From Chryseobacterium antibioticum (lineage in GTDB: Bacteria; Bacteroidota; Bacteroidia; Flavobacteriales; Weeksellaceae), in NCBI RefSeq assembly GCF_012927325.1, contig NZ_JABBGI010000006.1, positions 1 to 64,000 on the forward strand: 64,000 nucleotides of DNA, read 5' to 3'. Positions 43,262-53,042 of this stretch are shown one piece after another. Both the position numbers and the translations under genes were made by a program. How positions within the stretch are numbered: the stretch's first letter is position 1; each line of letters opens with the position of its first letter. A model generated the notes under the pieces. That model did no database searches. It saw only the letters and a program-made list of their open reading frames with translations, and was not told the DNA's origin.

Positions 43262-46200
43262 TTATTGTTTAATAATCTTCACTATCGTTTCAGAATTGTT
43301 GATTCTTACTAAGTAAACGCCTGACAGTAAAGAAGAAAGATCAGTCTGTTCATTTTCAAACTTCCCTGACTTTACCAATTGACCGGAAATATTATAAATC
43401 TGGTAATAGTAATCTTTTGCTTTGTCGTTTCCTTTGATATACAACAGACTCTTCACTGGATTCGGGAAGAACTCAAGCTTGTTTTGAGCTACTTTTTCCT
43501 CGATTACAGTTTTTGCAAGAATGTTGGTTGCTTTAGCTAAAGCATTCTGAGGAACGGGAATGGCAAAAGGCTCGTATCTTCCGATTTCGTTTCCATAGGC
43601 ATCGTACTTAATTTCTGCACAACGGCAAGACATTGCTGCCTGCGGACGGAAACCGAAAGTGGGTGTAAGGAAGTATAGACTGGATTCACTTTGTGTACTT
43701 GGTGACACATCAGCATTAAACAACATCCCTAAAGAAGAGCCTCCTCCTCCTTGATTAGCAGCAGTCCAAATCCCAGATTTCATAAATGTAGGATTAGTCC
43801 CCCCTTTCGTAGCATCCAAAGTTTTTCCACCGTTAAATCCTCTGATGCCATTATTTGGAAATACGCCTATATTATACTCAGGTTTATTTAATACAAATCC
43901 ATATCTGAATGAACCGGTACCTGCAAGATTTCCATATACAAACCTACCTAAATATTTCATTTTGTTTATATCATACGGTTCATTACTTACCATAGCATTA
44001 ATATTACCAGGATCCATTCCATATGAATTCGTAAATTTGGCATTATAAAACCATGGAGTATTTCCCTTAGAAATAAGATTGCCAAGAATAACTCCGGTAG
44101 AAACGCTTTCAAGGTCTACTATTCTCCAGCCTGCAGGGCAAGGGTCGTAAGGAGATTTCTCTGTAGCATGTCCCCATCTTTCAGGCATATTCCCGTTTTC
44201 ATCAGACACCCAGTCTATTTTTGCTGTATCTGTTTGATATAAATAACTAAGCGGATTGTTTACAGAATATTTTAAAACCTTTTTCAATTTATCTGCCTTA
44301 GAATCAGATGCCGAAATATTGGCAGCCGCAGTTGAATAAGTTTGAGTAAAATTGGTTAAATATTCAGGTTCTTGCATATTAGCTGTATATGGAATAACAC
44401 CCGTTGTTGGGTTTGTCGGATTATTTTGCCTATATACAAAATAATTATTGAAGGGTCTTGTACCGGTACTTTGTTGATAATAATTATAGAAAATTCCCGG
44501 ATTGTAGAATACAGGTAAAGGATCTTTTCTCCCCCATTGGAAATGAAGACCACCGCTATCATGCATTTGATCTAATCTTGCAAAAGCTGCGGGATTGTTA
44601 TTATTCCAAGTACCTAAAGGTTTATCGGTTGCCATATTTCCAGATGCATAAAAATGCTCATTAATAAAAGGTAATCTGGCTCCTAAATCCCTATCCATAA
44701 AGGTGGTTTTCATAGGAACACCCGCACTGGTCATTGGATCTACAAACTGGTCATTGGCGTCTATAACTCCTCCATTAGCGGCATTTTCCGGATCAAAAGT
44801 ATAGGTTTCGATGACAGACCTTGGAGCCCAAATGTGCCAGCTCCATACAACAGGGTCATTATGTTTATTGGCTGTCCAGGTTCCTGAACCTACATGGAAG
44901 GCAACAACAGCATTACCTGTTTGATTTTGATTTAAAGTAACTTTTAAAATAGCACCATCTATAGATCCATTTATAATTTCCATTTTTTGGATCAGATTTG
45001 TATTACTAGTCCAAACTACAGACGACGATTTTGTGCTTTCTGCTGGGAAAGAAAAATCTGTGCTTAAATGTAGTTTGTGCATTGCATAAGCTTTTCTTAA
45101 AGGTATTTCAATAATCCTGTCATTGTCTTTATTGGTATCTATATTATTACCATTCGGATTAGGAGTTACCAAAGCAGGATTGGTATATTCTACATAGCTG
45201 TTTGGCAGTTTAGTCCATGATTTTAAAGTTTCAGTAGAATACGTTTCAGTAGCTGAAGCAACAAATTCAGTTTCAAATGCTTTTGGCATAAAAGAATTGT
45301 TGGGATCATATATACAACGGATGCCACCGCTACCACCATAAGCAGTGCCTGAAAAATTATGCCAACCTACTGTAGTATGACCCGTTTTATTGAAGGGGTC
45401 AGAAATTAACACCAAGCTGGCTACACCGAATGTTGGTAAATAGGTTCCTATTTCAGGAATAGTTTCAGATGCGGTAATAACTGTAGAGGTTAATAAGCTA
45501 CCATCTGCACTTTGGTCTTGATAATTGATTACCGGAGTTATCCACCCTGTTCCATATTTTGTGGGTGTTGCTGTATTAGGATATCCTTCATAACTTCCAT
45601 TAATAGGAAACTTGCCTAAATTCATTCCGGAAACTCCCGAAAAATCAAATCCAAACTGAGGATAAACTTTTATTCCAGGATAATCAGTATTTAAAACATC
45701 TGGTCTAAACTCAGGATCATTTACATTTCCAGTATGTTTTCCCCAAGGGCTGTATCTGCTTTCATTAGGCATTGGAGTACCTGAATTTTTTCCTCCAGAA
45801 AAATAATTTGAAGGAACCCTCCAATTACAAGGACATGGATCATACGGTGATTTCAATGCATATCTCGCACTCGTTTCTCCAGCTAGAGGATCATCAAGAT
45901 CTGAATAATTACCCTGACGTGTATCTCCCCATAGATCCCATGCGATTATATTTTCGCGGTAAGGAGGGATGAATTTTTTGTATTTTTGTTTAGAGAACCA
46001 AGTGGTTATCCCTACTCCCTGCCATGAACCATTTTGTTTTTGTCTTAAATAATCTTCACCATCATTTAATAAAGGTTGGTCATTTTTAGCAACATATACA
46101 GGAGAAGCAATAAAGTTGATCGGATTTTTTATAGAAAATCTTATATTACCATTTGGTGTATCCGTACCTGTATTAAGCTGAGCAGAATATTTATTTCCTC

Positions 46201-48229
46201 TTATTCTTACAAATTTAGATTGAAAATTGGGATCAGTTAGTGATAAATTTACTTCACCGCTTATTGAATAGAGACTTAAATCTTTAAGACTAAATGAAGG
46301 AAAAGGATCTTTTCTTCCCCATTGGTATTGTAGTCCCGCAGATTTGTGCCAGTCGTTTCCAACGAAATTGGCATTGGTTGCTCCTAAATTTCTATCCATC
46401 CATTTCCAGTCTGCAACTACATTTCCTTCTTTATCTTTTTCAAAGCCGTGATGATAGGTACTCCCATTAATAGCAGGATCGTCAGTTGCCCATACGTGCC
46501 ATGTCCAGTAAATTTGGTCATTTACTTTGTATGATATGGCGGCATTACCTTCTTTTACTTTATTAATCAGTACTTTGATTTTTGCATTTTCTCCCGTGCC
46601 TTCCAAAGTAACAGATTTTATGAGTCCCGGTTCATCTTCCCAATACAGTCCTGCTTTAGCAGTGCCGTCTGGAATTTTAGTATAATTGCCAGTGTCATCT
46701 TTCATGAAATCTCCACCTTTCGCCCACATTTCGTAAGCTTTTTTTACAGGAATATAAAAACCATCAACCTGGCTTCCATTTTTATCCTTTCCGGTAAAAA
46801 CATAACTGTTTGGAGCCTTGGTCCAGTCTACTGCAGTGTTGTCAGGAACAGCTCCGGCATTTAGCAGATAACAGGTATTTGCACAATCGGTAGTACTCAA
46901 TTTAACGTTGCCAAACACACCTACATAATTGATGAACTTAGCAATCTCAGACTCGATGTCTGATAGAGATCTTACAGATTGAGAGGAAGTTGTAGCATCA
47001 TTTCTTAGAGCACCCATTCCGTAAAGTGTCATTTCAGGAGTGTTTGAAATGATTAGATTTTCAGATCCCGGACCTCTTCTTGCTCCTGCCTGATCGTTGC
47101 CATATCCAAAAAATAACGCTCCGTAATTACTATGTCCTGTTGCAGATTTTATACTGATAAACTGTCCGTCACTTTTATAAACCCGGAAACCTGTTACCTG
47201 GCTGGAGACTACTACAACCGGCTCCTGATCTGTAATGAAATCTGCCAGCTTTTCGTAGATGGTATTGTAGGTGTTGAAATATCTACTTTGCAGTTGATTT
47301 GGATTTCTAAAGTCATGATAACCCGGAGCGTATAAATCTCCCGGCAATTGGCTGAATTTCAGCAACAAACCATTGATGGAAAATTTTCCTGCAAACATAT
47401 ATACAGGATCATTATAACTATGCAGATAAGGACTGGGATGCCCTGCAACTACATCATAAATAAACTCAGGTGTAGATCCTAAAGTATCACTTACTGCGCC
47501 TTGATTCAGCATTTTAATGGATTTGATTCCATTGCTGTCAAACAAAGTCGCCGGGTTTTTAGGAGAAAAAACAACATTGTTTTTTTTGTTGTTCATAATC
47601 ACATTTCCCAGCTTATTCCACCAGTATACCGAGGTCACCCTGTCTTTTACCCCTGTTACTTTTCCATTCGCATCTGTGATAAGAGTTCCTTCTTTTTTTG
47701 GTGTTAAAAGAATGGTGTACTCATTTTCGTCCAAATCGCAATTTGCAGGTGAATAATCCGAGAGCTTGTAATGGCTTACGGTTTTACCCCAATACACACT
47801 GCTGAAATCAGCTGTGCTGGAATCTGAGCTTAATTCAACCTTTAAATTGTATGTGGTGTTTACAGACGCAGGCAACTCAAAAGTAGCCTTTAAAGTTTCG
47901 TTATACTGATTATAAGAGTATAACGTTTTGCACCACACTGTAATCCATTCTCCCTGAGTATTTTGATACTTGATTGAGAGGAGAATATTACTGTCGGTAA
48001 AAGGTTTGGAAAACTGGCCGCTCATGACAACCAATCCCTTTTCATTCACATTTTGTGAAATGACGATAAGAGGATCCAGATCATAAACACTAGGTGGTAC
48101 AGGTGCTTTATGATTAGGCCCAATACTTGTCTCATTAGGCTTGGGGACGAGAATTGTTCCCGAATAAGCATGAGATGATGCAATACAAAAGGCTGCAGCA
48201 AAAATCTTTAAAGTCGATTTTTTTTTCAT
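43262..48229 (-). CDS. Large T9SS type A surface protein with repeated FISUMP-like modules
   Basis: This 1655-residue protein starts at the ATG at 48229 (MKKKSTLKIFAAAFCIASS signal peptide); the longer frame to 48319 adds 30 implausible residues. It has an N-terminal beta-rich region and a GHSNYGALFFGYGND segment, then two copies of a larger unit. Each has a (A/L)PNSYVF strand, a WHVWA / WHIWA motif, a (W/F)MDR(N/D)LGA motif near residues 610 and 1180, a QWGRKDP motif, and CPCNWRVP / CPAGWRIV near 800 and 1360. These match the Fibrobacter succinogenes major paralogous (FISUMP) domain pattern. It ends in a type A sorting domain (about 1580-1655, FFPNPVKSLLYIKG). Its role is unknown, possibly adhesion. 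Confidence 0.85.
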   Translation of the reverse strand: MKKKSTLKIFAAAFCIASSHAYSGTILVPKPNETSIGPNHKAPVPPSVYDLDPLIVISQNVNEKGLVVMSGQFSKPFTDSNILLSIKYQNTQGEWITVWCKTLYSYNQYNETLKATFELPASVNTTYNLKVELSSDSSTADFSSVYWGKTVSHYKLSDYSPANCDLDENEYTILLTPKKEGTLITDANGKVTGVKDRVTSVYWWNKLGNVIMNNKKNNVVFSPKNPATLFDSNGIKSIKMLNQGAVSDTLGSTPEFIYDVVAGHPSPYLHSYNDPVYMFAGKFSINGLLLKFSQLPGDLYAPGYHDFRNPNQLQSRYFNTYNTIYEKLADFITDQEPVVVVSSQVTGFRVYKSDGQFISIKSATGHSNYGALFFGYGNDQAGARRGPGSENLIISNTPEMTLYGMGALRNDATTSSQSVRSLSDIESEIAKFINYVGVFGNVKLSTTDCANTCYLLNAGAVPDNTAVDWTKAPNSYVFTGKDKNGSQVDGFYIPVKKAYEMWAKGGDFMKDDTGNYTKIPDGTAKAGLYWEDEPGLIKSVTLEGTGENAKIKVLINKVKEGNAAISYKVNDQIYWTWHVWATDDPAINGSTYHHGFEKDKEGNVVADWKWMDRNLGATNANFVGNDWHKSAGLQYQWGRKDPFPSFSLKDLSLYSISGEVNLSLTDPNFQSKFVRIRGNKYSAQLNTGTDTPNGNIRFSIKNPINFIASPVYVAKNDQPLLNDGEDYLRQKQNGSWQGVGITTWFSKQKYKKFIPPYRENIIAWDLWGDTRQGNYSDLDDPLAGETSARYALKSPYDPCPCNWRVPSNYFSGGKNSGTPMPNESRYSPWGKHTGNVNDPEFRPDVLNTDYPGIKVYPQFGFDFSGVSGMNLGKFPINGSYEGYPNTATPTKYGTGWITPVINYQDQSADGSLLTSTVITASETIPEIGTYLPTFGVASLVLISDPFNKTGHTTVGWHNFSGTAYGGSGGIRCIYDPNNSFMPKAFETEFVASATETYSTETLKSWTKLPNSYVEYTNPALVTPNPNGNNIDTNKDNDRIIEIPLRKAYAMHKLHLSTDFSFPAESTKSSSVVWTSNTNLIQKMEIINGSIDGAILKVTLNQNQTGNAVVAFHVGSGTWTANKHNDPVVWSWHIWAPRSVIETYTFDPENAANGGVIDANDQFVDPMTSAGVPMKTTFMDRDLGARLPFINEHFYASGNMATDKPLGTWNNNNPAAFARLDQMHDSGGLHFQWGRKDPLPVFYNPGIFYNYYQQSTGTRPFNNYFVYRQNNPTNPTTGVIPYTANMQEPEYLTNFTQTYSTAAANISASDSKADKLKKVLKYSVNNPLSYLYQTDTAKIDWVSDENGNMPERWGHATEKSPYDPCPAGWRIVDLESVSTGVILGNLISKGNTPWFYNAKFTNSYGMDPGNINAMVSNEPYDINKMKYLGRFVYGNLAGTGSFRYGFVLNKPEYNIGVFPNNGIRGFNGGKTLDATKGGTNPTFMKSGIWTAANQGGGGSSLGMLFNADVSPSTQSESSLYFLTPTFGFRPQAAMSCRCAEIKYDAYGNEIGRYEPFAIPVPQNALAKATNILAKTVIEEKVAQNKLEFFPNPVKSLLYIKGNDKAKDYYYQIYNISGQLVKSGKFENEQTDLSSLLSGVYLVRINNSETIVKIIKQ

Positions 48230-48744
48230 ACGTATAAAAATTAAAAGTGTTTTTTCGAAATAGGATGTTTGATTTTTGTAAGATACAGGGAAACCTATAT
48301 TATAGACGATGAATTCCAATCCTACCTATTATTGAAGAATAGAATTCGCAATAAATAAAATATTACCTGAGTTGAGGTTAAGTAAAGCGTAAAAGTAGTC
48401 GACCATCATTTATTTTTTTCAAGTCGAGGGACAGTTTTGTCGGGAAGAAGCAATATGCAGTAAGACTCCCCCAAATGTTCCTCATAAATTACTTACACTT
48501 CAATATCTTGATATTCTACTTAGCAATGGTTTTTTAATTCATCATTTATTGTCTCAATAGGAAGTTGTTGACAAAAGCTAATTATGGTAGTTGACAATAA
48601 TTTTTTTTTCTTCATTTTTTGTTTTAAGTTATTATTCAAGTGTTCATTGATGAGTATTCTAGCAAAATTTTGTATCCATAAATTTTGAATTTTTATACTG
48701 CTAAGGTAAGATGGTGAAGCAATGCATCCAAGAAGTTGCAGGGT

Positions 48745-48780
48745 AGATTTATAAATACTGATGTAAAAATTTATAAATCT
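48745..48780. promoter_or_regulatory. Inverted repeat AGATTTATAAAT / ATTTATAAATCT
   Basis: Perfect 12-base arms (48745-48756 and 48769-48780) with a 12-base spacer. Each arm contains the palindrome ATTTATAAAT, so the site offers two equivalent half-sites 24 bases apart. It lies about 105-140 bases upstream of the regulator's -7 element. Confidence 0.45.
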
Positions 48781-48882
48781 TTACAAAGACTGCTGGTAAA
48801 TAATTGATTGTTATGCTATTATTGTTCTTGAAAATAATGTCATTAATTTCAAACTATCTAATTCAATGACCGTTTTTTTCTT

Positions 48883-48890
48883 TATTTTTG
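48883..48890 (+). promoter_or_regulatory. TATTTTTG -7 element of the regulator gene
   Basis: TATTTTTG, 28 bases before the ATG at 48919. Confidence 0.5.
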
Positions 48891-48918
48891 GCTGATTACT
48901 TTTTATAAAAACACGCAA

Positions 48919-50607
48919 ATGATCCAAAAAAAAATAGGATTTTTCTTATTTTTCCTAACCACAGTTTTGCAAGCACAAGATTTCTATTCGAAATTGCGAA
49001 ATAAATATTGGGAATATGATGAAAACGACACCAGAGCGTTTGTCTTTGTCAATCTGGCAATATCTACTGCCAAAAAAGAAAAAAACTATGCCGAGCTCTA
49101 TCAAATTTATAAGGATGCTATATTATTCTCACCTGACAAAAAACTGATATATGCCGATAGCTCAATTGCAGCTGCAAAACTATCAAAAAATGAAGATTTT
49201 ATCGGTAACTCTTATATGAATAAAGGAGTAATCTACTATTTTAATTACAGAAAATTTCAGCCTGCTTTGGATGAATATCTAAAAGGATATGAATACACGA
49301 AAAATGCTAATGACCAATATTTGAAATATGAAAATCTGTATCATATAGGGGTTGTAAAAAGCTATTTGGGATATTATCCGGAAGCCTTGGCAATTTTCCA
49401 ACAATGCTTAGATTATTTTGAACCCAATACAAGAGCGAATATCCACCCCAATCTCATCTATAATAATCAGAAAGGTTATCTTAATACGCTACATCAGATA
49501 ATTATCTGTCATCAGTCTTTTAGAAAAGATAAGGAAGTCCAAAAATTAATAAATGAAGGTCTGAATAAAATACCAAAAGACAAATCTTTCTATCTGGAAA
49601 AAAGCTATTTTGAAAAAGCAAAAGGTATCTCGGATTTCCATCAGAAAAAATATGATAATGCGATCAGAAGTTTTGATCTTGCTCTTCCGGAATTAATTAA
49701 AATAAATGATTTTACCTGGATTTCAGTAATTTATTTTTACAAAGGGCAATGCTTGCAAAAACTGGGTGAGGAACAACTGGCTTTGGAGAATTACAAGAAA
49801 GTGGATTCTATTTTCAACAAGCATCATTTTATCCTTCCGGAATTGCGGAAAAATTTTGAGGAACTTATTAACTATTACAAAAAATATAATGACCCGAAAC
49901 AGGAATTACACTACACTAGACAACTCTTAAAAGCAGATAAATTAATTTCAAATGATTTCAAATATCTGTCTACACGAATGCATAAAGATTATGATGAGAA
50001 AGCATTATTGGAGGCAAAAGCCAATTTGGAGCATAAGAATTCTTATGGAAAATATCTCCTTATAGTAAGTGGTGTATTAATTTTGATTTTGGGATATGCT
50101 TTATATTACCGATCGAAAAGCAAAAAAGAAGTACAGAGAAAATACGAAGAGCTGCTCATTAAAATCAACAATTTTGATCTTCCTAAAGAGAAAGCCGTCA
50201 AAGAAAGAACTTCCAAAATGGATTCAAAACTACTCAAAAAATTGAAGCAGAATTTCTCCGAATTTGAGAAATGTAATGGATTTCTTGAAAAAGGTTTAAC
50301 CGCAGGAAAGCTTGCTGCAAATTTTGAAACCAATACTTCTTATCTTTCACAATATATCAACGAATTTAAAGAAAGTAACTTCAATACCTATATTAATAAA
50401 CTAAGGATCGGGTACGCTACAGAAAAGATATGTAATGATAAGGATTGGGCGAAATATTCTATTGAGGATATTGCAGAAGCTTGCGGGTTTAGTAATAGAC
50501 AAAGTTTTTCCAATATCTTCTATGAGCAAAATGGCATACGCCCTCAGGATTTTTTGAAAATGAGAAGAGAAGAAATTAATAATATCCGGTCGAGCAAGTT
50601 TTCATAG
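48919..50607 (+). CDS. TPR-containing, membrane-anchored AraC-type regulator
   Basis: This 562-residue protein has a signal-like N-terminus (FFLFFLTTVLQAQ), a long helical TPR region (about 25-360, for example NEDFIGNSYMNKGVIYYFNY and YQKLGEEQLALENYKKV-type units), a single membrane segment near 378-397, and a C-terminal AraC helix-turn-helix pair (about 460-555, GKLAANFETNTSYLSQYINE and IEDIAEACGFSNRQSFSNIF). The layout suggests a sensor with its TPR domain outside the cytoplasm and its DNA-binding domain inside. It is divergent from the large T9SS gene and may regulate it, which is inference. The signal is unknown. Confidence 0.83.
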   Translation: MIQKKIGFFLFFLTTVLQAQDFYSKLRNKYWEYDENDTRAFVFVNLAISTAKKEKNYAELYQIYKDAILFSPDKKLIYADSSIAAAKLSKNEDFIGNSYMNKGVIYYFNYRKFQPALDEYLKGYEYTKNANDQYLKYENLYHIGVVKSYLGYYPEALAIFQQCLDYFEPNTRANIHPNLIYNNQKGYLNTLHQIIICHQSFRKDKEVQKLINEGLNKIPKDKSFYLEKSYFEKAKGISDFHQKKYDNAIRSFDLALPELIKINDFTWISVIYFYKGQCLQKLGEEQLALENYKKVDSIFNKHHFILPELRKNFEELINYYKKYNDPKQELHYTRQLLKADKLISNDFKYLSTRMHKDYDEKALLEAKANLEHKNSYGKYLLIVSGVLILILGYALYYRSKSKKEVQRKYEELLIKINNFDLPKEKAVKERTSKMDSKLLKKLKQNFSEFEKCNGFLEKGLTAGKLAANFETNTSYLSQYINEFKESNFNTYINKLRIGYATEKICNDKDWAKYSIEDIAEACGFSNRQSFSNIFYEQNGIRPQDFLKMRREEINNIRSSKFS

Positions 50608-50677
50608 AATTTTTAAACTTCAATTTCATTTTTATTACACTTCTGATACATATTAATATTGAGGAATCATCATCTTC

Positions 50678-50749
50678 ATGGTTCCAAAAATGATAGAAGA
50701 GCTAATCGGTATTTATCAAGGGAGTCGTGGCAGATATGGGGTAGGGTAA
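50678..50749 (+). pseudogene. Possible IS3-family transposase remnant
   Basis: A 23-codon frame reads MIEELIGIYQGSRGRYG near its end, which resembles the IKxxYxxSRGRYGyRRI stretch before the DDE domain of IS3-family OrfB. Only this short block is similar, with no other transposase sequence around it, so chance cannot be excluded. Confidence 0.25.
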
Positions 50750-51161
50750 TTAGAGGGAAATAGAATGAAATCCTATTGTCCTTTTGTGGCCAGGCTGATG
50801 GGACGTGACGTGAGAAGTATTGTCAAGAAAAAAATTAGAAAACGAATAACCCTTCTGACGGTTACTCTTGGTTGAGAATTATTTGAATCAGAATTTTCAT
50901 GTTAAAAACAGCTATTAATTTGACACTATTGAAGATTTCGTTTAACCCGACTCAGGTTATTTACTGTTTTTTATGTAAGATTATATTTTGATTTAAATCA
51001 GATTCGTGAAGGTATAGGTTTTCAGGAATAATAAAAAATGAGGCAATATAGAAAATTGGGGCATGCTTAGAAAGTGAGTTTTTTTATGTGTTTGTTTTTT
51101 TGAAAGATTAAAAATTTAAGACAGAGCTTCATTTTCAAAAATTTCTTTAACAAAAATCGAC

Positions 51162-51194
51162 AAAATAATTTCTCCATAATAGAGAAATTATTTT
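51162..51194. terminator. Hairpin, possible second terminator
   Basis: AAAATAATTTCT / AGAAATTATTTT perfect 12-base stem with a 9-base loop, downstream of the hairpin at 51206-51231 relative to the minus strand. AT-rich, so weak. Confidence 0.4.
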
Positions 51195-51205
51195 TTAAAG
51201 AAAAA

Positions 51206-51231
51206 TGCTATCAATTTATAAATTGATAGCA
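51206..51231 (-). terminator. Terminator of the polysaccharide-locus left end
   Basis: A perfect 26-base palindrome TGCTATCAATTTA / TAAATTGATAGCA, followed on the minus strand by a T-rich stretch, 9 bases past the stop at 51240. Confidence 0.7.
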
Positions 51232-51239
51232 ATGTTTTA

Positions 51240-51791
51240 TTATATTTTATTATTGATATAAGCTTCTGTGGCTCTTTCTGTTGGGTAAATTGTGCCGGGA
51301 TTCCCAACGACTACAGAATGGGAAGGAATATCAAAATTCACATACGAATTGGGGGCAATTAAAACATTGTTTCCAACCGTAATTCCGCCTACGATGACCG
51401 CATTGGCTCCTATCCAGACTTCATCACCGATTGTAGGAACACCCTGAAGTTTACCACGGTTTTGCTGGCCAATAGTCACCCCTTGGGCAAGGTTACAGTT
51501 TTTTCCAATTTTTGCTTTGGGATTGATGACCAAGCTTCCCCAGTGTCCCAAATAAAAACCTTCTCCAATTTCAGTTTCAGGATAAATCTGGTAGCCGTAT
51601 TTTATTTGATAATGTCTGAGAACCCATTTCCAGAATATTCCTATAACAGGCTTTTTGTTATACTGTTGAGCTTTTCTCAAAATATAAATAAAATGCAGGT
51701 TTGGATTGATACACTTTTTGCAGATCTCAAATAAAGAGAGCCATTTTCCGCTTTCCCGGTAAAAATCTTTTTGTATAACTGTATAACCCAT
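51240..51791 (-). CDS. Hexapeptide-repeat acyltransferase, serine acetyltransferase-like
   Basis: This 183-residue left-handed beta-helix protein has repeats such as ETEIGEGFYLGHWGSLVI, IGKNCNLAQGVTIGQ and IGDEVWIGANAVIVGGITVG. The His in LGHWG is in the usual active-site position. The fold transfers acetyl or other acyl groups from CoA. The N-terminal helical part is like serine acetyltransferases, but the location at the end of a glycan locus points to O- or N-acetylation of a sugar. The donor and acceptor cannot be read. It lies 11 bases downstream of the glycosyltransferase gene. Confidence 0.8.
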   Translation of the reverse strand: MGYTVIQKDFYRESGKWLSLFEICKKCINPNLHFIYILRKAQQYNKKPVIGIFWKWVLRHYQIKYGYQIYPETEIGEGFYLGHWGSLVINPKAKIGKNCNLAQGVTIGQQNRGKLQGVPTIGDEVWIGANAVIVGGITVGNNVLIAPNSYVNFDIPSHSVVVGNPGTIYPTERATEAYINNKI

Positions 51792-51802
51792 TCTTTAAAT
51801 AT

Positions 51803-52954
51803 TTATAATTCGTCAATAATTTCCTGAAGTTTCGCTACAGATTTCTGCAGGACAAAAGGCAGATCAGCGGAGGTAATTTCTTTTTCGTAGCGGCCAGCAA
51901 GTTCCATATCTGTAAGGAATTTTTTCATTCCCCCATAGATCCCGTCCTCTGAATTGGGGGTGATAACGCCTAATTTTCCTTCCTGAAGAAGGTCTTTTAT
52001 CCCGGAAACATCTGTGGATACAACCGGCTTATTCAAAATTAATGCTTCTGCAATAATGGTAGGGAAGCCTTCATGCCTGGAAGACATCACATAAAAATCA
52101 GCTTTTTTCAGATAAGGATATGGATTGCTTCTGAAGCCCAACATCTTTACCGTTTCCTGAAGACCTAACTGATTAAGTTTCGTCTGAATGTTTTCGTAAT
52201 CAAAACCGTCGCCAATAATGATGATCTGATGCTTCAATCCCTCGTCTATAAGCTTTTTATGGACATCCAGAAGTCGGTCATAGCCTTTCTGCGGATAAAC
52301 CGTTCCAATGGTTATAAAAGTGGGAAGCTGGTTGGAAAAAGGATAGTCATCAATTGCCGTATTCGCTTTATTTAAAGTGTCAGTTTTGTCAATCGGATTG
52401 AAAATTTTGATAACCGCCTGCTTTTCCTGGTCATTCCGGGCCACCTTCTGCATTTCTTCTTTCAGTTTATTGGAAATAACCAGAATTCGGTCGAACCTGA
52501 AAAGCTGCCTGATCACATCCGGAGTATATTCTTTCAGATTAAAAATGTCATTCTGTATCCAGATGATTTTTTTTGAATCCTTCTGAGGGCTGGAAAGTAG
52601 TTCTCTGTACATCCCGTGAATAGCTGCTATTTCTACGTCGTATTTTTTATTTTTGAGAACAAACTTATAAAGAAGGGAAGGGCACCACAGAAACATTTTC
52701 TGATAAAGCACTCTGAATGCTTTCACCGGAATTTCATGCGGTCTGTTGGTCGTGATCATTTCCCCTTTGATAAGATAATGGAGATTGACCCATGATGGTA
52801 CTTCCTTAATATACATTCCTGTGTAGAGGTTGATCAGCAGATCGACTTCATATTTGTCTTCAGGAAGGTTTTTGAGAAAGTTGATAAGAACTTTTTCTGC
52901 ACCACCATGTCGGAGAGAGCCAATCCGGATAAGTATTTTCTTTTTTTGTGACAT
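51803..52954 (-). CDS. Family 4 glycosyltransferase
   Basis: This 383-residue GT-B fold glycosyltransferase starts at the ATG at 52954 (MSQKKKILIRIGSLRHGGAE); a GTG at 52972 opens the longer frame. It has the N-terminal GGAEKVLINFLK motif, a donor-binding FITIGTVYPQKGYDRLLDV segment, and the EX7E retaining-GT4 motif in SRHEGFPTIIAEALILNKPV. It adds a sugar from a nucleotide donor to the growing glycan. Close in type to the enzyme at 57359, with which it shares the NPYPYLKKADFYVMSS / NPYPYLNKADFYVLPS segment, so they are paralogues. Confidence 0.9.
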   Translation of the reverse strand: MSQKKKILIRIGSLRHGGAEKVLINFLKNLPEDKYEVDLLINLYTGMYIKEVPSWVNLHYLIKGEMITTNRPHEIPVKAFRVLYQKMFLWCPSLLYKFVLKNKKYDVEIAAIHGMYRELLSSPQKDSKKIIWIQNDIFNLKEYTPDVIRQLFRFDRILVISNKLKEEMQKVARNDQEKQAVIKIFNPIDKTDTLNKANTAIDDYPFSNQLPTFITIGTVYPQKGYDRLLDVHKKLIDEGLKHQIIIIGDGFDYENIQTKLNQLGLQETVKMLGFRSNPYPYLKKADFYVMSSRHEGFPTIIAEALILNKPVVSTDVSGIKDLLQEGKLGVITPNSEDGIYGGMKKFLTDMELAGRYEKEITSADLPFVLQKSVAKLQEIIDEL

Positions 52955-53042
52955 ACACTTTTTATCAATCACGATATTATTTTATAAATTTCAGAAAATT
53001 ATAAGTACCAACAGGTATTATAAACCATTTAATTGAATAGTT

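Larger units (their letters stand above)
48230..48918. promoter_or_regulatory. Divergent intergenic region between the large T9SS gene and the TPR/AraC regulator gene
   Basis: Nearly 690 bases separate the two divergent genes. Landmarks are a TTGACAA-type direct repeat (near 48568-48575 and 48590-48597), two copies of the palindrome ATTTATAAAT centred 24 bases apart (48747-48780) and the TATTTTTG element for the plus-strand gene. No coding frame is supported. Confidence 0.5.
50608..51239. other. Intergenic region before the polysaccharide locus
   Basis: More than 600 AT-rich bases without a supported gene. A 23-residue frame at 50678-50749 resembles the HTH segment of IS3-family transposases (see separate entry). 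Hairpins lie at 51162-51194 and 51206-51231. Confidence 0.5.

Noticed and set aside
48230..48319. N-terminal extension of the large T9SS protein
   Set aside because: The internal ATG at 48229 starts a standard signal peptide; the upstream 30 residues do not fit.
50899..50994. 30-codon frame starting MLKTAINLTLLK
   Set aside because: Short, AT-driven composition, no promoter or similarity.
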